11,917 bases of DNA from Candidatus Moraniibacteriota bacterium (GTDB lineage Bacteria; Patescibacteriota; Minisyncoccia; Moranbacterales; UBA2206). Where the stretch lies: NCBI GenBank assembly GCA_003534085.1, contig DQBY01000042.1, positions 1 through 11,917 on the forward strand, in the 5' to 3' direction. Numbering within the stretch: position 1 is the stretch's first letter; the number at the start of each line of letters is the position of its first letter. The notes below the pieces were generated by a model that saw only the letters and a list, made by a program, of their open reading frames with translations, made no database searches and was not told where the DNA came from. The position numbers were made by a program, and so were the translations under genes. Shown here one piece after another: positions 4,851 to 11,450 of the stretch.

Positions 4851-7445
4851 ATGCAAGAAATTCCAAAACAATTTAATTTTCAGGAAGACGAGGAAAAAAT
4901 TTATAAGCTTTGGGAGGAGAGCGGTTTTTTTAGTCCGGACAAGATCGATTCTGAGGAAAAATATTGCAATGTCCTCCCGCCTCCGAATGCCAATGGCGAG
5001 CTTCATCTCGGGCATGCGAGCGGATACACGGTCATGGATATTTTTGGACGTTACGAGAGGATGAAAGGAAAGAAAGTTTTACTGCTGCCGGGAAAAGATC
5101 ACGCCGGAATCCAGACCCAGGTGGTTTTTGAAAAGAAATTGAAGGAAGAAAAAAACATCAGCCGGCATGAGTTGGGACGCGAAGAATTCTACAAGCAGTC
5201 CTATGAATTTACGACCAAAAGCGCGGACTATATGCGCAGCCAGGAAAAAAGGATCGGAATCAGCGCGGATTGGAGCCGCGAAAAATTCACTCTGGATCCT
5301 GACGTTTTGAAAACAGCCTTGGAAACATTTGTGAAGATGTACGAAGATGGAATGATCTACAAGGGTCGTCGGATCATCAACTGGTGTTCGCGATGCGCGA
5401 CAGCTTTGAGCGATGTTGAAGTTGTGCATCAAGAAGCAGAAGGAAAGTTATATTACATAAAATATCCGATAAAAGGTTCGGAAAAATTCATTACGGTCGC
5501 AACGACGAGGCCGGAAACTATGCTTGGAGATACGGCAGTCGCGGTCAATCCGAAAGATAAAAAATATGAAAAATTGGTCGGAAAATCTGTAATTTTGCCT
5601 TTGCAAGACCGGAAAATTCCGATAATTGCTGATTACCGCATCGAAATGGAATTCGGGACCGGAGCGGTGAAAATTACGCCTGCCCATGATCCTTTGGATT
5701 GGGAGATCGGCAAGGAACATAATTTGGAAGAAATCCAGGTCATTGACGAAAAGGCGGAAATCACAGCGGCGGGTGGAAAATATGAAGGATTGAAAGTTTT
5801 GGAAGCGCGCGATCAGATTTTGAAAGATCTGGCGGAATTGGGACTTTTGGAAAAAGAAGAAGAGAACAAAATAAACAAATCAATTTGCGAACGTTGCAAA
5901 ACCATAATCGAACCGCTGATTTCGCAGCAATGGTTTGCTAATGTTGATGCGGAGAAATACTCCCTGAAAAAAGAAGCACTGAAAGCGATCAAGGACGGTC
6001 AGATTGAAATTTTTCCGAAAAATTTCAAGAAAATAATGATCCATTGGTATGAGAATCTGAACGACTGGTGCATCTCGCGCCAGATCTGGTGGGGTCCGCA
6101 ATTTCCGGTCTGGTACAAAGGCGAAGAAATTTATGTCGGATTGGAAAAGCCGGATAGTGAGAGCCCCGACTCCGCTAAAGCTTCGACGGGCGAGTGGATA
6201 CAGGATGAAAATACTTTTGATACTTGGTTCACTTCCGGGCAATGGCCGTATACGACATTAAGATTTCCGGAAGGAGAAGACGCCAATAAATTTTATCCGA
6301 CGGACATGATGGTGATGGGGCGGGACATTCTGCCGTTTTGGGCGGCCCGCATGATAATGTTTGGATTGTACAAGACCGGACAGGCGCCTTTTAAAAATTT
6401 ATATTTTACCGGACTTGTCCGCGATAAGGAAGGGTATAAGTTTTCCAAATCGCGTGGCAATGGGATCGATCCGCTGGAGATGATTGAGAAATACGGAGCT
6501 GACGCTTTACGTTTGAGCTTGGTCATGGATATCGCGCCGGGACAGGATTCAAGATTGTACGAAGAAAAAATAGAAAGCTTCCGAAATTTTGTGACCAAAC
6601 TCTGGAATATTTTCCGATATTGCACATCGGTTGAAAATTTTGAGTTAGTGGAAAAATTGGAAAAAGAAGATCTGAAATCTTTGTCCGACAGATGGATAGT
6701 TTCAGAGCTGGAAGAAGCAAAAAAAGCGATCAGTGATCTTTTGAAAAACAGGGATATTTCCTTGGCCCAATCAAGATTGCGCAGATTCACATGGGATCAG
6801 TTTGCCGATTGGTATGTCGAAATAAATAAAATTGAAAAGAATACGAAAGTGCTCGGCTATGTTTTGGATAATTTGATAAAAATGTGGCATCCTTTCACTC
6901 CTTTCGTGACGGAAAAAATGTGGAACATCTTGAAAGGGGAGAAGAATCTTTTGATGGTTGAAAAATGGCCGGAAGCAGACGGACAGCTGATAGATAAAAA
7001 TTCACAAAAAGAATTCGTCGGCCTTCAGGAAATAATGGCTAAAATCAGAAATATCCGTTCGAATTATCATATCAGTCCGCTGGAAATAATAGATGCTTAT
7101 GGCGAAGAGCGCGGTGAAAATGAAATTATCGGCAGGCTGGGCAGGATCAAAATATCTTCCGTCAGAGCTGTCGGAAAAATGCTTCCGATTTCAGGACAGG
7201 GAATTACGCTTTGGTTGGATATCGCAAAAATGATAGATGTAAAAAAAGAACTTGGAATGACCAACAAAGAAATAAAAAATTTTGAAAACCTGATCGCTAA
7301 GACAGAAGCATTGATCAACAATGAAAAATTCAGAAGCAAGGCCAGTGCTGAGATCATAAATTCGACAAATGCGAGGCTGGATGGATATAGGCAAAAGTTG
7401 GAAATTCAAAAAGATCTTGAAAAAAATCTGAAGTCATTGCTGTAA
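4851..7445 (+). CDS. valS: Valyl-tRNA synthetase
   Basis: This class I synthetase charges tRNA-Val and edits threonine. Its 864 residues are in the normal range. The HIGH motif is HLGH at residues 52-55 (in PPPNANGELHLGHAS) and KMSKS is KFSKS at 530-534. Between them lie the CP1 editing domain (TTRPETMLGDTAVAVNP), paired cysteines (NWCSRC; CERC) and DTWFTSGQWP. An anticodon-binding helical domain follows, and the tail from about residue 800 is the short coiled-coil arm typical of ValRS. ATG 4851 is three bases after the pheT stop, with an AAAGGGA-like binding site inside the pheT end. At residues 439-447 a palindromic repeat adds PDSAKASTG between GLEKP and EWIQDE. The gene ends before a terminator at 7481. 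Confidence 0.97.
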   Translation: MQEIPKQFNFQEDEEKIYKLWEESGFFSPDKIDSEEKYCNVLPPPNANGELHLGHASGYTVMDIFGRYERMKGKKVLLLPGKDHAGIQTQVVFEKKLKEEKNISRHELGREEFYKQSYEFTTKSADYMRSQEKRIGISADWSREKFTLDPDVLKTALETFVKMYEDGMIYKGRRIINWCSRCATALSDVEVVHQEAEGKLYYIKYPIKGSEKFITVATTRPETMLGDTAVAVNPKDKKYEKLVGKSVILPLQDRKIPIIADYRIEMEFGTGAVKITPAHDPLDWEIGKEHNLEEIQVIDEKAEITAAGGKYEGLKVLEARDQILKDLAELGLLEKEEENKINKSICERCKTIIEPLISQQWFANVDAEKYSLKKEALKAIKDGQIEIFPKNFKKIMIHWYENLNDWCISRQIWWGPQFPVWYKGEEIYVGLEKPDSESPDSAKASTGEWIQDENTFDTWFTSGQWPYTTLRFPEGEDANKFYPTDMMVMGRDILPFWAARMIMFGLYKTGQAPFKNLYFTGLVRDKEGYKFSKSRGNGIDPLEMIEKYGADALRLSLVMDIAPGQDSRLYEEKIESFRNFVTKLWNIFRYCTSVENFELVEKLEKEDLKSLSDRWIVSELEEAKKAISDLLKNRDISLAQSRLRRFTWDQFADWYVEINKIEKNTKVLGYVLDNLIKMWHPFTPFVTEKMWNILKGEKNLLMVEKWPEADGQLIDKNSQKEFVGLQEIMAKIRNIRSNYHISPLEIIDAYGEERGENEIIGRLGRIKISSVRAVGKMLPISGQGITLWLDIAKMIDVKKELGMTNKEIKNFENLIAKTEALINNEKFRSKASAEIINSTNARLDGYRQKLEIQKDLEKNLKSLL
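6165..6191 (+). repeat. Palindromic repeat, copy B, in frame within valS
   Basis: The 27 bases start CCCGACTCCGCTAAAGC and end with CGACGGGC; the nine codons read PDSAKASTG. It differs from copy A at four positions, each changing an amino acid (A/D, Y/S, E/K, A/T), while the GCT, GCT, TCG and GGC codons are kept. The arms have one internal A-A mismatch. It lies just before the conserved WIQDE..DTWF segment, in a loop of variable length among ValRS. Confidence 0.85.
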
Positions 7446-7480
7446 TTAGAAAAAATAAACGAGAAGCGGGCACATTGAAG

Positions 7481-7513
7481 AGGGTTGCGAGGACTTCACG
7501 CATCCCTTTTTTT
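7481..7513 (+). terminator. Rho-independent terminator after valS
   Basis: AGGG-T-TGCG (7481-7489) pairs with CGCA-T-CCCT (7499-7507), with one T-T mismatch and a nine-base loop. Seven T (7507-7513) follow. It lies 36 bases after the valS stop and just before the rnpB promoter. Confidence 0.8.
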
Positions 7514-7527
7514 ATGCTAAAATAGGG

Positions 7528-7556
7528 TTGACAAAGTGAGTTATTTCCTATATTAT
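7528..7556 (+). promoter_or_regulatory. Strong sigma70-type promoter for rnpB
   Basis: A perfect TTGACA (7528-7533) is separated by exactly 17 bases from TATTAT (7551-7556). Transcription would start near 7563, about 24 bases before the predicted P1 helix of the RNase P RNA. This is the best promoter match in the window and fits a stable RNA gene. Confidence 0.85.
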
Positions 7557-7751
7557 GTTAGGTGCTCCTTTATTTTAAATTCAGGCTTTATCAAAGCAAA
7601 TCGGGCAATCGCCTTACACCACTTTGTGGTGGTAAGGAGGAAAGTCCGGACATTCACTCCGGCGTAAGTCGGGGAAGGGTAGTGGGTAACACCCACCCAG
7701 GGCAACCTGCGAGGTGCGAGCAGAGACGGTTTGATTTGTGAAAATCAAACC

Positions 7752-7781
7752 GCCCTTCCGTAGCGTTAAGCGAAGGAGGGC
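7752..7781 (-). repeat. Palindromic repeat, copy C, inside rnpB near P12
   Basis: Outer arms GCCC and GGGC enclose TTCCGTAGCG and GCGAAGGA. On the reverse strand its core, CCTTCGCTTAACGCTACGG, is close to the core of copy D. It directly follows a 10-bp hairpin (7727-7736 with 7743-7752) after CR II, where P12, the most variable helix in bacterial RNase P RNA, is expected. It may extend or replace P12. Confidence 0.65.
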
Positions 7782-8007
7782 GAGTGCAGTTATAAGGAAA
7801 GGTCATCCTACGCTCTACGAGCTTCGGAATGATTTTCGCCAAAGGCTGCAATGAAACGGCAAAATCCTTATCTGAATGCAAGGTCGTGTCTAGTCCTACA
7901 CTAGTAAGGATTAGAAGAACCGCTAGAATCTGCCAGCAATGGCAGATCAAGTTTAATGATTGCCCCAATTTTGTTTGCGAGCTTGCGAGCAGATGCAAAA
8001 TTGAGGG

Positions 8008-8034
8008 TCCGCCGTAGCTTTATGCGAAGGCGGA
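8008..8034 (-). repeat. Palindromic repeat, copy D, inside the rnpB insertion
   Basis: Arms TCCGCC and GGCGGA flank GTAGCTTTATGCGAA. On the reverse strand its core reads CCTTCGCATAAAGCTACGG and aligns with copies A and C. Its right arm together with the left arm of copy E makes a perfect 24-base palindrome (8025-8048). Confidence 0.8.
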
Positions 8035-8038
8035 TCGA

Positions 8039-8065
8039 TCCGCCTTCGTCTATGACTTCGGCGGA
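8039..8065 (+). repeat. Palindromic repeat, copy E, inside the rnpB insertion
   Basis: Arms TCCGCC and GGCGGA flank TTCGTCTATGACTTC, where GTC and GAC can pair around a TAT loop. It lies four bases after copy D in opposite orientation. It is the most diverged interior of the five copies, but the arms and the CTTCGGCGG end are typical. Confidence 0.75.
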
Positions 8066-8170
8066 TGCTCAAAATTGTAACATCGCTTCGCTCTGACAAT
8101 TTTGGCACAGAATCCGGCTTATAGATTCTGCTTTGATAAATTTTGGGTTTAAAGTACTCGCGAAGGGGAG

Positions 8171-8209
8171 CCAATAAATAGCGAATGGAAGTGAATTCGC
8201 TCATATTGG
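8171..8209 (+). repeat. Two-part inverted repeat between rnpB and the glycosylphosphotransferase gene
   Basis: CCAATA (8171-8176) pairs with TATTGG (8204-8209), and inside it GCGAAT (8181-8186) pairs with ATTCGC (8195-8200). No T-run follows directly, so it is not an obvious terminator. It covers an ATG at 8185 that could otherwise be taken as the next gene's start. It may be an RNA structure in the leader or another small palindromic element. Confidence 0.5.
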
Positions 8210-8216
8210 TTGCAAT

Positions 8217-8238
8217 TCGCTTAAATCAGCGAGTTTTT
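8217..8238 (+). terminator. Weak terminator-like hairpin before the glycosylphosphotransferase gene
   Basis: TCGCT (8217-8221) pairs with AGCGA (8228-8232), followed by G and five T (8234-8238). The T-run ends exactly where the likely ATG begins. The stem is only five base pairs, so it could end rnpB transcription partially or be chance. Confidence 0.3.
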
Positions 8239-9660
8239 ATGAAGAGATCTGAATTATTTTTTAGCGCCCTGCAGGTCCCGGTTGATTTTATAATGATTTT
8301 TTTAGCGGCTCTGACCGCTTTTTCAGTCAGAAATGTTCCGGAAATCCTTGCTCTCAAGCCGAAGCTTTATAATTTTCCACTCGATGTTTATATAAAAATT
8401 GTTCTGATAGTCGCGCCTTTGTTCATTTTGATATACGCGCTGGAAGGATTGTATGCCATCAGATCTACCAGAAAATTCTGGAAAGAAGCTTTGAAAGTTT
8501 TTTTGGCGACATCGATCGGATTTGTCATCATAATTGTGGCGATATTTTTGAAACGCGAATGGTTTTCTTCGCGCTTCGTCATTTTGGCCGCTTGGATGCT
8601 GATAACTTTTTATGTTGTTTTTGCCAGATATGTCATTCAACTGATACAGAAAAAGATGCTGATGAAGAAGGGAATCGGAGTCCACAGGGTGCTTCTGATA
8701 GGCAGAAACGGCAAGATGGATACGATCAATAAATTGATCAAACAGAACAAGAAACTCGGCTACAAGGTGGTTGATCAAGTCGAAACGGCCCATTTGAAAG
8801 TGGTGCGGAACATCAGAGATGAAAAAGGCATCGACGAGATCATCCTTTGCGAGCCTTCTGTGACTGACGACGAGCAGGAGAAGCTTATCGATTATTGCGC
8901 GATAAACAACATCGCGTACAAATATATCCCGACCACTTTGCAAACTTCCCGATACGAGATAGGTGTTTTGAACGGAGAACCGTTGATCGAGATAAAACAT
9001 ACCCCGTTGGACGGATGGGGGAAGATACTGAAAAGAATTTTTGACATCTTCGCTTCAAGTCTGGGGATAATTTTGACTTCCCCGATAATGCTGGCGGTTG
9101 CTCTGGCGATATGGATTGAAAGCAGAGGCAATGGCCCGATAATCTATAAGAATGAAAGGGTCGGAAATGACGGAAATAAATTTTTCGTTTATAAATTCAG
9201 ATATTTCAAATGGGAGTATTGCGTCACGTGCGAAAATCCGAATTTCAAGGAAGCTATCGAGTATGAAAAAAAACTTATCGAAGAAAGAAGCATCCGCAGA
9301 GGGCCTTTGTATAAGATTAAAAATGATCCTCGAAAAAGTCGGATCGGGACGTTTATAGAGAAATACTCCATCGATGAACTTCCGCAATTTTTCAATGTTT
9401 TTTTGGGCACTATGAGTCTGGTAGGCCCTCGTCCTCATCAGGAAAGGGAAGTGAAAAAATACATGGATTACCACAGGAGGCTTTTGACCATCAAGCCGGG
9501 AGTAACCGGAATGGCTCAGGTTTCCGGAAGATCCGATCTGGATTTTGAAGATGAGTACAAGCTGGATCTGTATTATATCGAAAACTGGTCGCTTTGGCTG
9601 GATATTCAGATATGCTTGAAAACTGCGGGGGTCTTGTTTAAAAGACGAAGAAATTTTTAA
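8239..9660 (+). CDS. Polyprenyl-phosphate glycosylphosphotransferase (WbaP/WcaJ-like, priming enzyme)
   Basis: This membrane enzyme moves a sugar phosphate from a nucleotide sugar to undecaprenyl phosphate, the first step in building a surface polysaccharide. From ATG 8239 the protein has 473 residues: four membrane helices at about 6-30, 50-74, 86-105 and 112-130, a Rossmann-like cytoplasmic domain (VLLIGRNGKM), then the bacterial sugar transferase domain with its re-entrant helix from about 263 (LKRIFDIFASSLGIILTSP). The catalytic Asp-Glu pair is D379-E380 in SIDELPQFFNV, followed by MSLVGPRPHQ and KPGVTGMAQVSGR. The usual KFRSM is KFRYF, followed by a longer segment with two cysteines. An in-frame ATG at 8185 would add 18 residues but lies in a hairpin; 8239 starts a natural first helix. 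The sugar is unknown. Confidence 0.93.
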   Translation: MKRSELFFSALQVPVDFIMIFLAALTAFSVRNVPEILALKPKLYNFPLDVYIKIVLIVAPLFILIYALEGLYAIRSTRKFWKEALKVFLATSIGFVIIIVAIFLKREWFSSRFVILAAWMLITFYVVFARYVIQLIQKKMLMKKGIGVHRVLLIGRNGKMDTINKLIKQNKKLGYKVVDQVETAHLKVVRNIRDEKGIDEIILCEPSVTDDEQEKLIDYCAINNIAYKYIPTTLQTSRYEIGVLNGEPLIEIKHTPLDGWGKILKRIFDIFASSLGIILTSPIMLAVALAIWIESRGNGPIIYKNERVGNDGNKFFVYKFRYFKWEYCVTCENPNFKEAIEYEKKLIEERSIRRGPLYKIKNDPRKSRIGTFIEKYSIDELPQFFNVFLGTMSLVGPRPHQEREVKKYMDYHRRLLTIKPGVTGMAQVSGRSDLDFEDEYKLDLYYIENWSLWLDIQICLKTAGVLFKRRRNF

Positions 9661-9681
9661 AAGGAAACAGCGTAATTTTTC

Positions 9682-9726
9682 ATCGCGTTTTGGAGCCGCA
9701 CCGGCTGGCCCAAAAAGGCGATTTTT
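9682..9726 (+). terminator. Probable terminator after the glycosylphosphotransferase gene
   Basis: A long imperfect hairpin forms from ATCGC/GCGAT (9682-9686 with 9718-9722), TTTTGG/CCAAAA (9688-9693 with 9710-9715) and AGCC/GGCT (9694-9697 with 9703-9706). Five T (9722-9726) and more T-rich sequence follow. It could also be a structured leader of the next gene. Confidence 0.5.
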
Positions 9727-9756
9727 ATTTCCTCTTTGCATCCGGTCCGCCCTCAT

Positions 9757-9785
9757 TTGTCTTAAGGGAAAAAAGAAGCTAAACT
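9757..9785 (+). promoter_or_regulatory. Possible promoter for the methyltransferase-glycosyltransferase genes
   Basis: TTGTCT (9757-9762) and TAAACT (9780-9785) are 17 bases apart, each matching four of six consensus bases. Transcription would start only a few bases before ATG 9799, giving an almost leaderless message. That agrees with the lack of a Shine-Dalgarno there. Confidence 0.35.
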
Positions 9786-9798
9786 GATAGAGATTAAT

Positions 9799-10332
9799 AT
9801 GGCGCAAATGTCTGAAATAGTCCTATTGGCTTCCATCATATCGCTGATCCTGCTTGTCAGCGCGCCGTCCCTGAAGGCTTTTATGACCGGAGCGCCCATC
9901 CTCTATTCTCCGGTAAGAGCCGCGGAAGAAGCGCTGGTTTTTGCGCGTGCGAGGCCGGGAGAAAAATTTATCGATCTTGGGATGGGAAACGGGAGAACTC
10001 TGGTCGTCGCTTCCGATAAATTTGGATTGGATGTCGGCGGATATGAGCTCTCGCCCATCATCTTTTGGATAGCAAAGATCAATCTACGCTTCAGGAAGAT
10101 CCGATCGGCCAGGCTTTATCTTAAAAATTTTTATGATCAAGATTTGTCCCAAAATGACATAATTTTTTGTTTTCTTACCCCTCATGCCATGGATAAATTA
10201 AAAATAAAATTTGAAAAAGAGCTGAAGCCGGGAACGCGCGTAATTTCGTATGCCTTCCGGATAAAAGAGTGGCGAGCGCTGGAAGTTTTGGATTGCGGTT
10301 TGCCCGGAAAAATATTCATATATAAAATTTGA
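9799..10332 (+). CDS. Membrane-anchored class I SAM-dependent methyltransferase
   Basis: The 177-residue product begins with one hydrophobic helix (residues about 6-24, IVLLASIISLILLVSA) and continues with a small Rossmann methyltransferase fold. Motif I is FIDLGMGNGR (57-66), motif II resembles GYELSP at about 77-82, and motif IV is DIIFCFLTPH rather than a DNA or rRNA type NPPY. The layout (anchor, D-x-G-x-G-x-G-R, GYE, later LKPGTRVISYAF) resembles FAM173/ATPSCKMT-like lysine methyltransferases. The target is unknown; its place between two glycan genes could mean glycan or protein modification at the membrane, which is inference. No Shine-Dalgarno is visible, and ATG 9808 is a possible second start. 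The glycosyltransferase gene begins 10 bases after its stop. Confidence 0.78.
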   Translation: MAQMSEIVLLASIISLILLVSAPSLKAFMTGAPILYSPVRAAEEALVFARARPGEKFIDLGMGNGRTLVVASDKFGLDVGGYELSPIIFWIAKINLRFRKIRSARLYLKNFYDQDLSQNDIIFCFLTPHAMDKLKIKFEKELKPGTRVISYAFRIKEWRALEVLDCGLPGKIFIYKI

Positions 10333-10342
10333 TCGCCAAAAA

Positions 10343-11449
10343 ATGAAAATAGCATTAGTCCATGATTATCTGGTCCAGGTCGGCGGAGCTGAAAAAGTTC
10401 TGGAATGCTTCACTGAGCTTTTTCCGCATGCGCCCATCTTCACGCTTGTTTATGACAAGGAGCTTATGCACGGCGTTTTTGAAGGGAAAAACATCAAAAC
10501 ATCCTTTATCCAGAAATTGCCGTTTTCCAAAAGTCGGCACCGGATTTTTCCGCCCTTGATGCCGATGGCGATCGAGCAGTTTGATTTTTCGGATTATGAC
10601 GTTGTGCTTTCGGACTCGAACAGTTTCGCCAAGGGGATAGTTACCGGACCGGAAACGCTGCATATCTGCTACATGCATACGCCGATGAGATATGCCTGGG
10701 ATGATTGCCAGAAATATACCAGTGATTTCAGTTTTCCCGATATTATAAAAAAATTTGTGCCGTTGGCGATGAATTATATCCGCCTTTGGGATCGGATCAG
10801 CGCGGACCGGATCGACAAAATAATCGCTAATTCTAATTTTGTCGCGCGCCGGATCAAAAAATATTATCACAAAGAAAATGTGGTGATCCATCCGCCGGTG
10901 AATGTGCAAAATTTTTATGTCAGCGAGAAACAGGAGGATTATTTTTTGATCGTCGGCCGGATGATGGCGTACAAAAAAAATGACATCGCCATCAAGGCTT
11001 TCAATAAACTAGGCTTGCCGTTGAAAGTGATCGGCCGGGGACCGGAGCTTAAAAAACTCAAAAAAATAGCCGGTCCGAACATCGAATTTCTTGGGCGAGT
11101 CCCGGATGAGGAGCTGGCCATGCATTATTCCAAGTGCCGAGCCTTTATTTTCCCCCAGGAGGAAGATTTCGGCATCGTTGCGATCGAAGCGATGGCATCG
11201 GGGAGGCCGGTAATCGCTTTCAGGGGAGGGGATATCCCTGAGCACATCGAAGAAGGAAAAACAGGAATATTTATCGAGAAGCAGACAGCTGATGATATCA
11301 TGGAAGCAATCAGAAAATTTGAAAATATGAAATTTGATCCGCATTACATCCGCGCTCAATCATTGAAATTTGACAGGGAGATTTTTAAAGCTAAAATAAG
11401 AGAATACGTAGAAGCCGAGGCGGAAAAGCATAAAAATTCATCCGATTGA
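10343..11449 (+). CDS. Glycosyltransferase family 4 (GT-B, mannosyltransferase-like)
   Basis: The 368-residue product is a retaining GT-B enzyme that adds a sugar from a nucleotide donor to a growing lipid-linked glycan. The N-terminal domain has HDYLVQVGGAEKVLE (residues 8-22), with the glycine-rich acceptor-side loop. The C-terminal domain starts near 200 (YFLIVGRMMAYKKNDIAIKA) and has the family's E-x7-E motif at E274-E282 (EEDFGIVAIEAMASGRPVIA). The segment CYMHTPMRYAWDDCQKYT is typical of WbaZ-type mannosyltransferases, but donor and linkage cannot be fixed. There is no membrane helix, so it is probably cytoplasmic or peripheral. It begins 10 bases after the methyltransferase and ends one base before the next ATG, so the three are likely co-transcribed. 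Confidence 0.93.
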   Translation: MKIALVHDYLVQVGGAEKVLECFTELFPHAPIFTLVYDKELMHGVFEGKNIKTSFIQKLPFSKSRHRIFPPLMPMAIEQFDFSDYDVVLSDSNSFAKGIVTGPETLHICYMHTPMRYAWDDCQKYTSDFSFPDIIKKFVPLAMNYIRLWDRISADRIDKIIANSNFVARRIKKYYHKENVVIHPPVNVQNFYVSEKQEDYFLIVGRMMAYKKNDIAIKAFNKLGLPLKVIGRGPELKKLKKIAGPNIEFLGRVPDEELAMHYSKCRAFIFPQEEDFGIVAIEAMASGRPVIAFRGGDIPEHIEEGKTGIFIEKQTADDIMEAIRKFENMKFDPHYIRAQSLKFDREIFKAKIREYVEAEAEKHKNSSD

Positions 11450-11450
11450 T

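Larger units (their letters stand above)
7966..8104 (+). repeat. Composite repeat insertion in the P2-P4 junction of rnpB
   Basis: The 3' strand of P2 ends at 7965 and CR V (ACAGAATCCGGC) begins at 8107; in ordinary RNase P RNAs these are only a few bases apart. The roughly 139 bases between form four hairpins. The first (7966-8003) is closed by CAATTTTG/CAAAATTG. The second and third are copies D and E of the palindromic repeat. The fourth (8070-8104) is closed by CAAAATTGT/ACAATTTTG. The 8-mer CAATTTTG thus appears at 7966 and 8097 and its complement at 7996 and 8070, a mirror-like + - - + order. No protein is encoded with support. Confidence 0.8.
7587..8140 (+). ncRNA. rnpB: RNase P RNA, enlarged by repeat insertions
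   Basis: This is the catalytic RNA that removes tRNA 5' leaders. P1 is a perfect 12-bp helix (7587-7598 with 8129-8140). P2 is GGGCAATC (7603-7610) with GATTGCCC (7958-7965). P3 is the hairpin near 7612-7635. CR I is GAGGAAAGTCCGGAC (7637-7651); its AAG-T-CCGG pairs with CCGGCTT of CR V (8107-8124) to form P4 with the conserved bulged U. A CR II-like GAGCAGAGACGG (near 7718-7729) and CR IV-like GCAATGAAACGGCAAAA (from about 7848) are present, and P18 is an 8-bp stem with a GCAA tetraloop (7928-7947). The span of about 554 bases exceeds the usual 350-400. The excess comes from a 139-base insert between P2 and CR V and a palindromic repeat near P12. Exact ends are estimates. Confidence 0.95.

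Noticed and set aside
7634..7643. GGTAAGGAGG as a Shine-Dalgarno site before a gene
   Set aside because: It is part of the universally conserved CR I region of RNase P RNA and no credible start codon follows.
7829..8017. A 62-codon forward frame within the RNase P RNA region
   Set aside because: It overlaps conserved RNase P helices (P18, CR IV) and repeats. Its composition follows RNA structure rather than codons, and it lacks a ribosome binding site.
7966..8104. The rnpB insertion as a CRISPR array or self-splicing intron
   Set aside because: There are no regular repeat-spacer units, and it is far too short and lacks any visible group I or group II core. Palindromic elements explain it better.
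7953..8204. An 83-codon reverse frame over the rnpB insertion
   Set aside because: It is produced by the palindromes being open on both strands, and its peptide has no sign of a protein family. I do not think the insertion encodes a protein.
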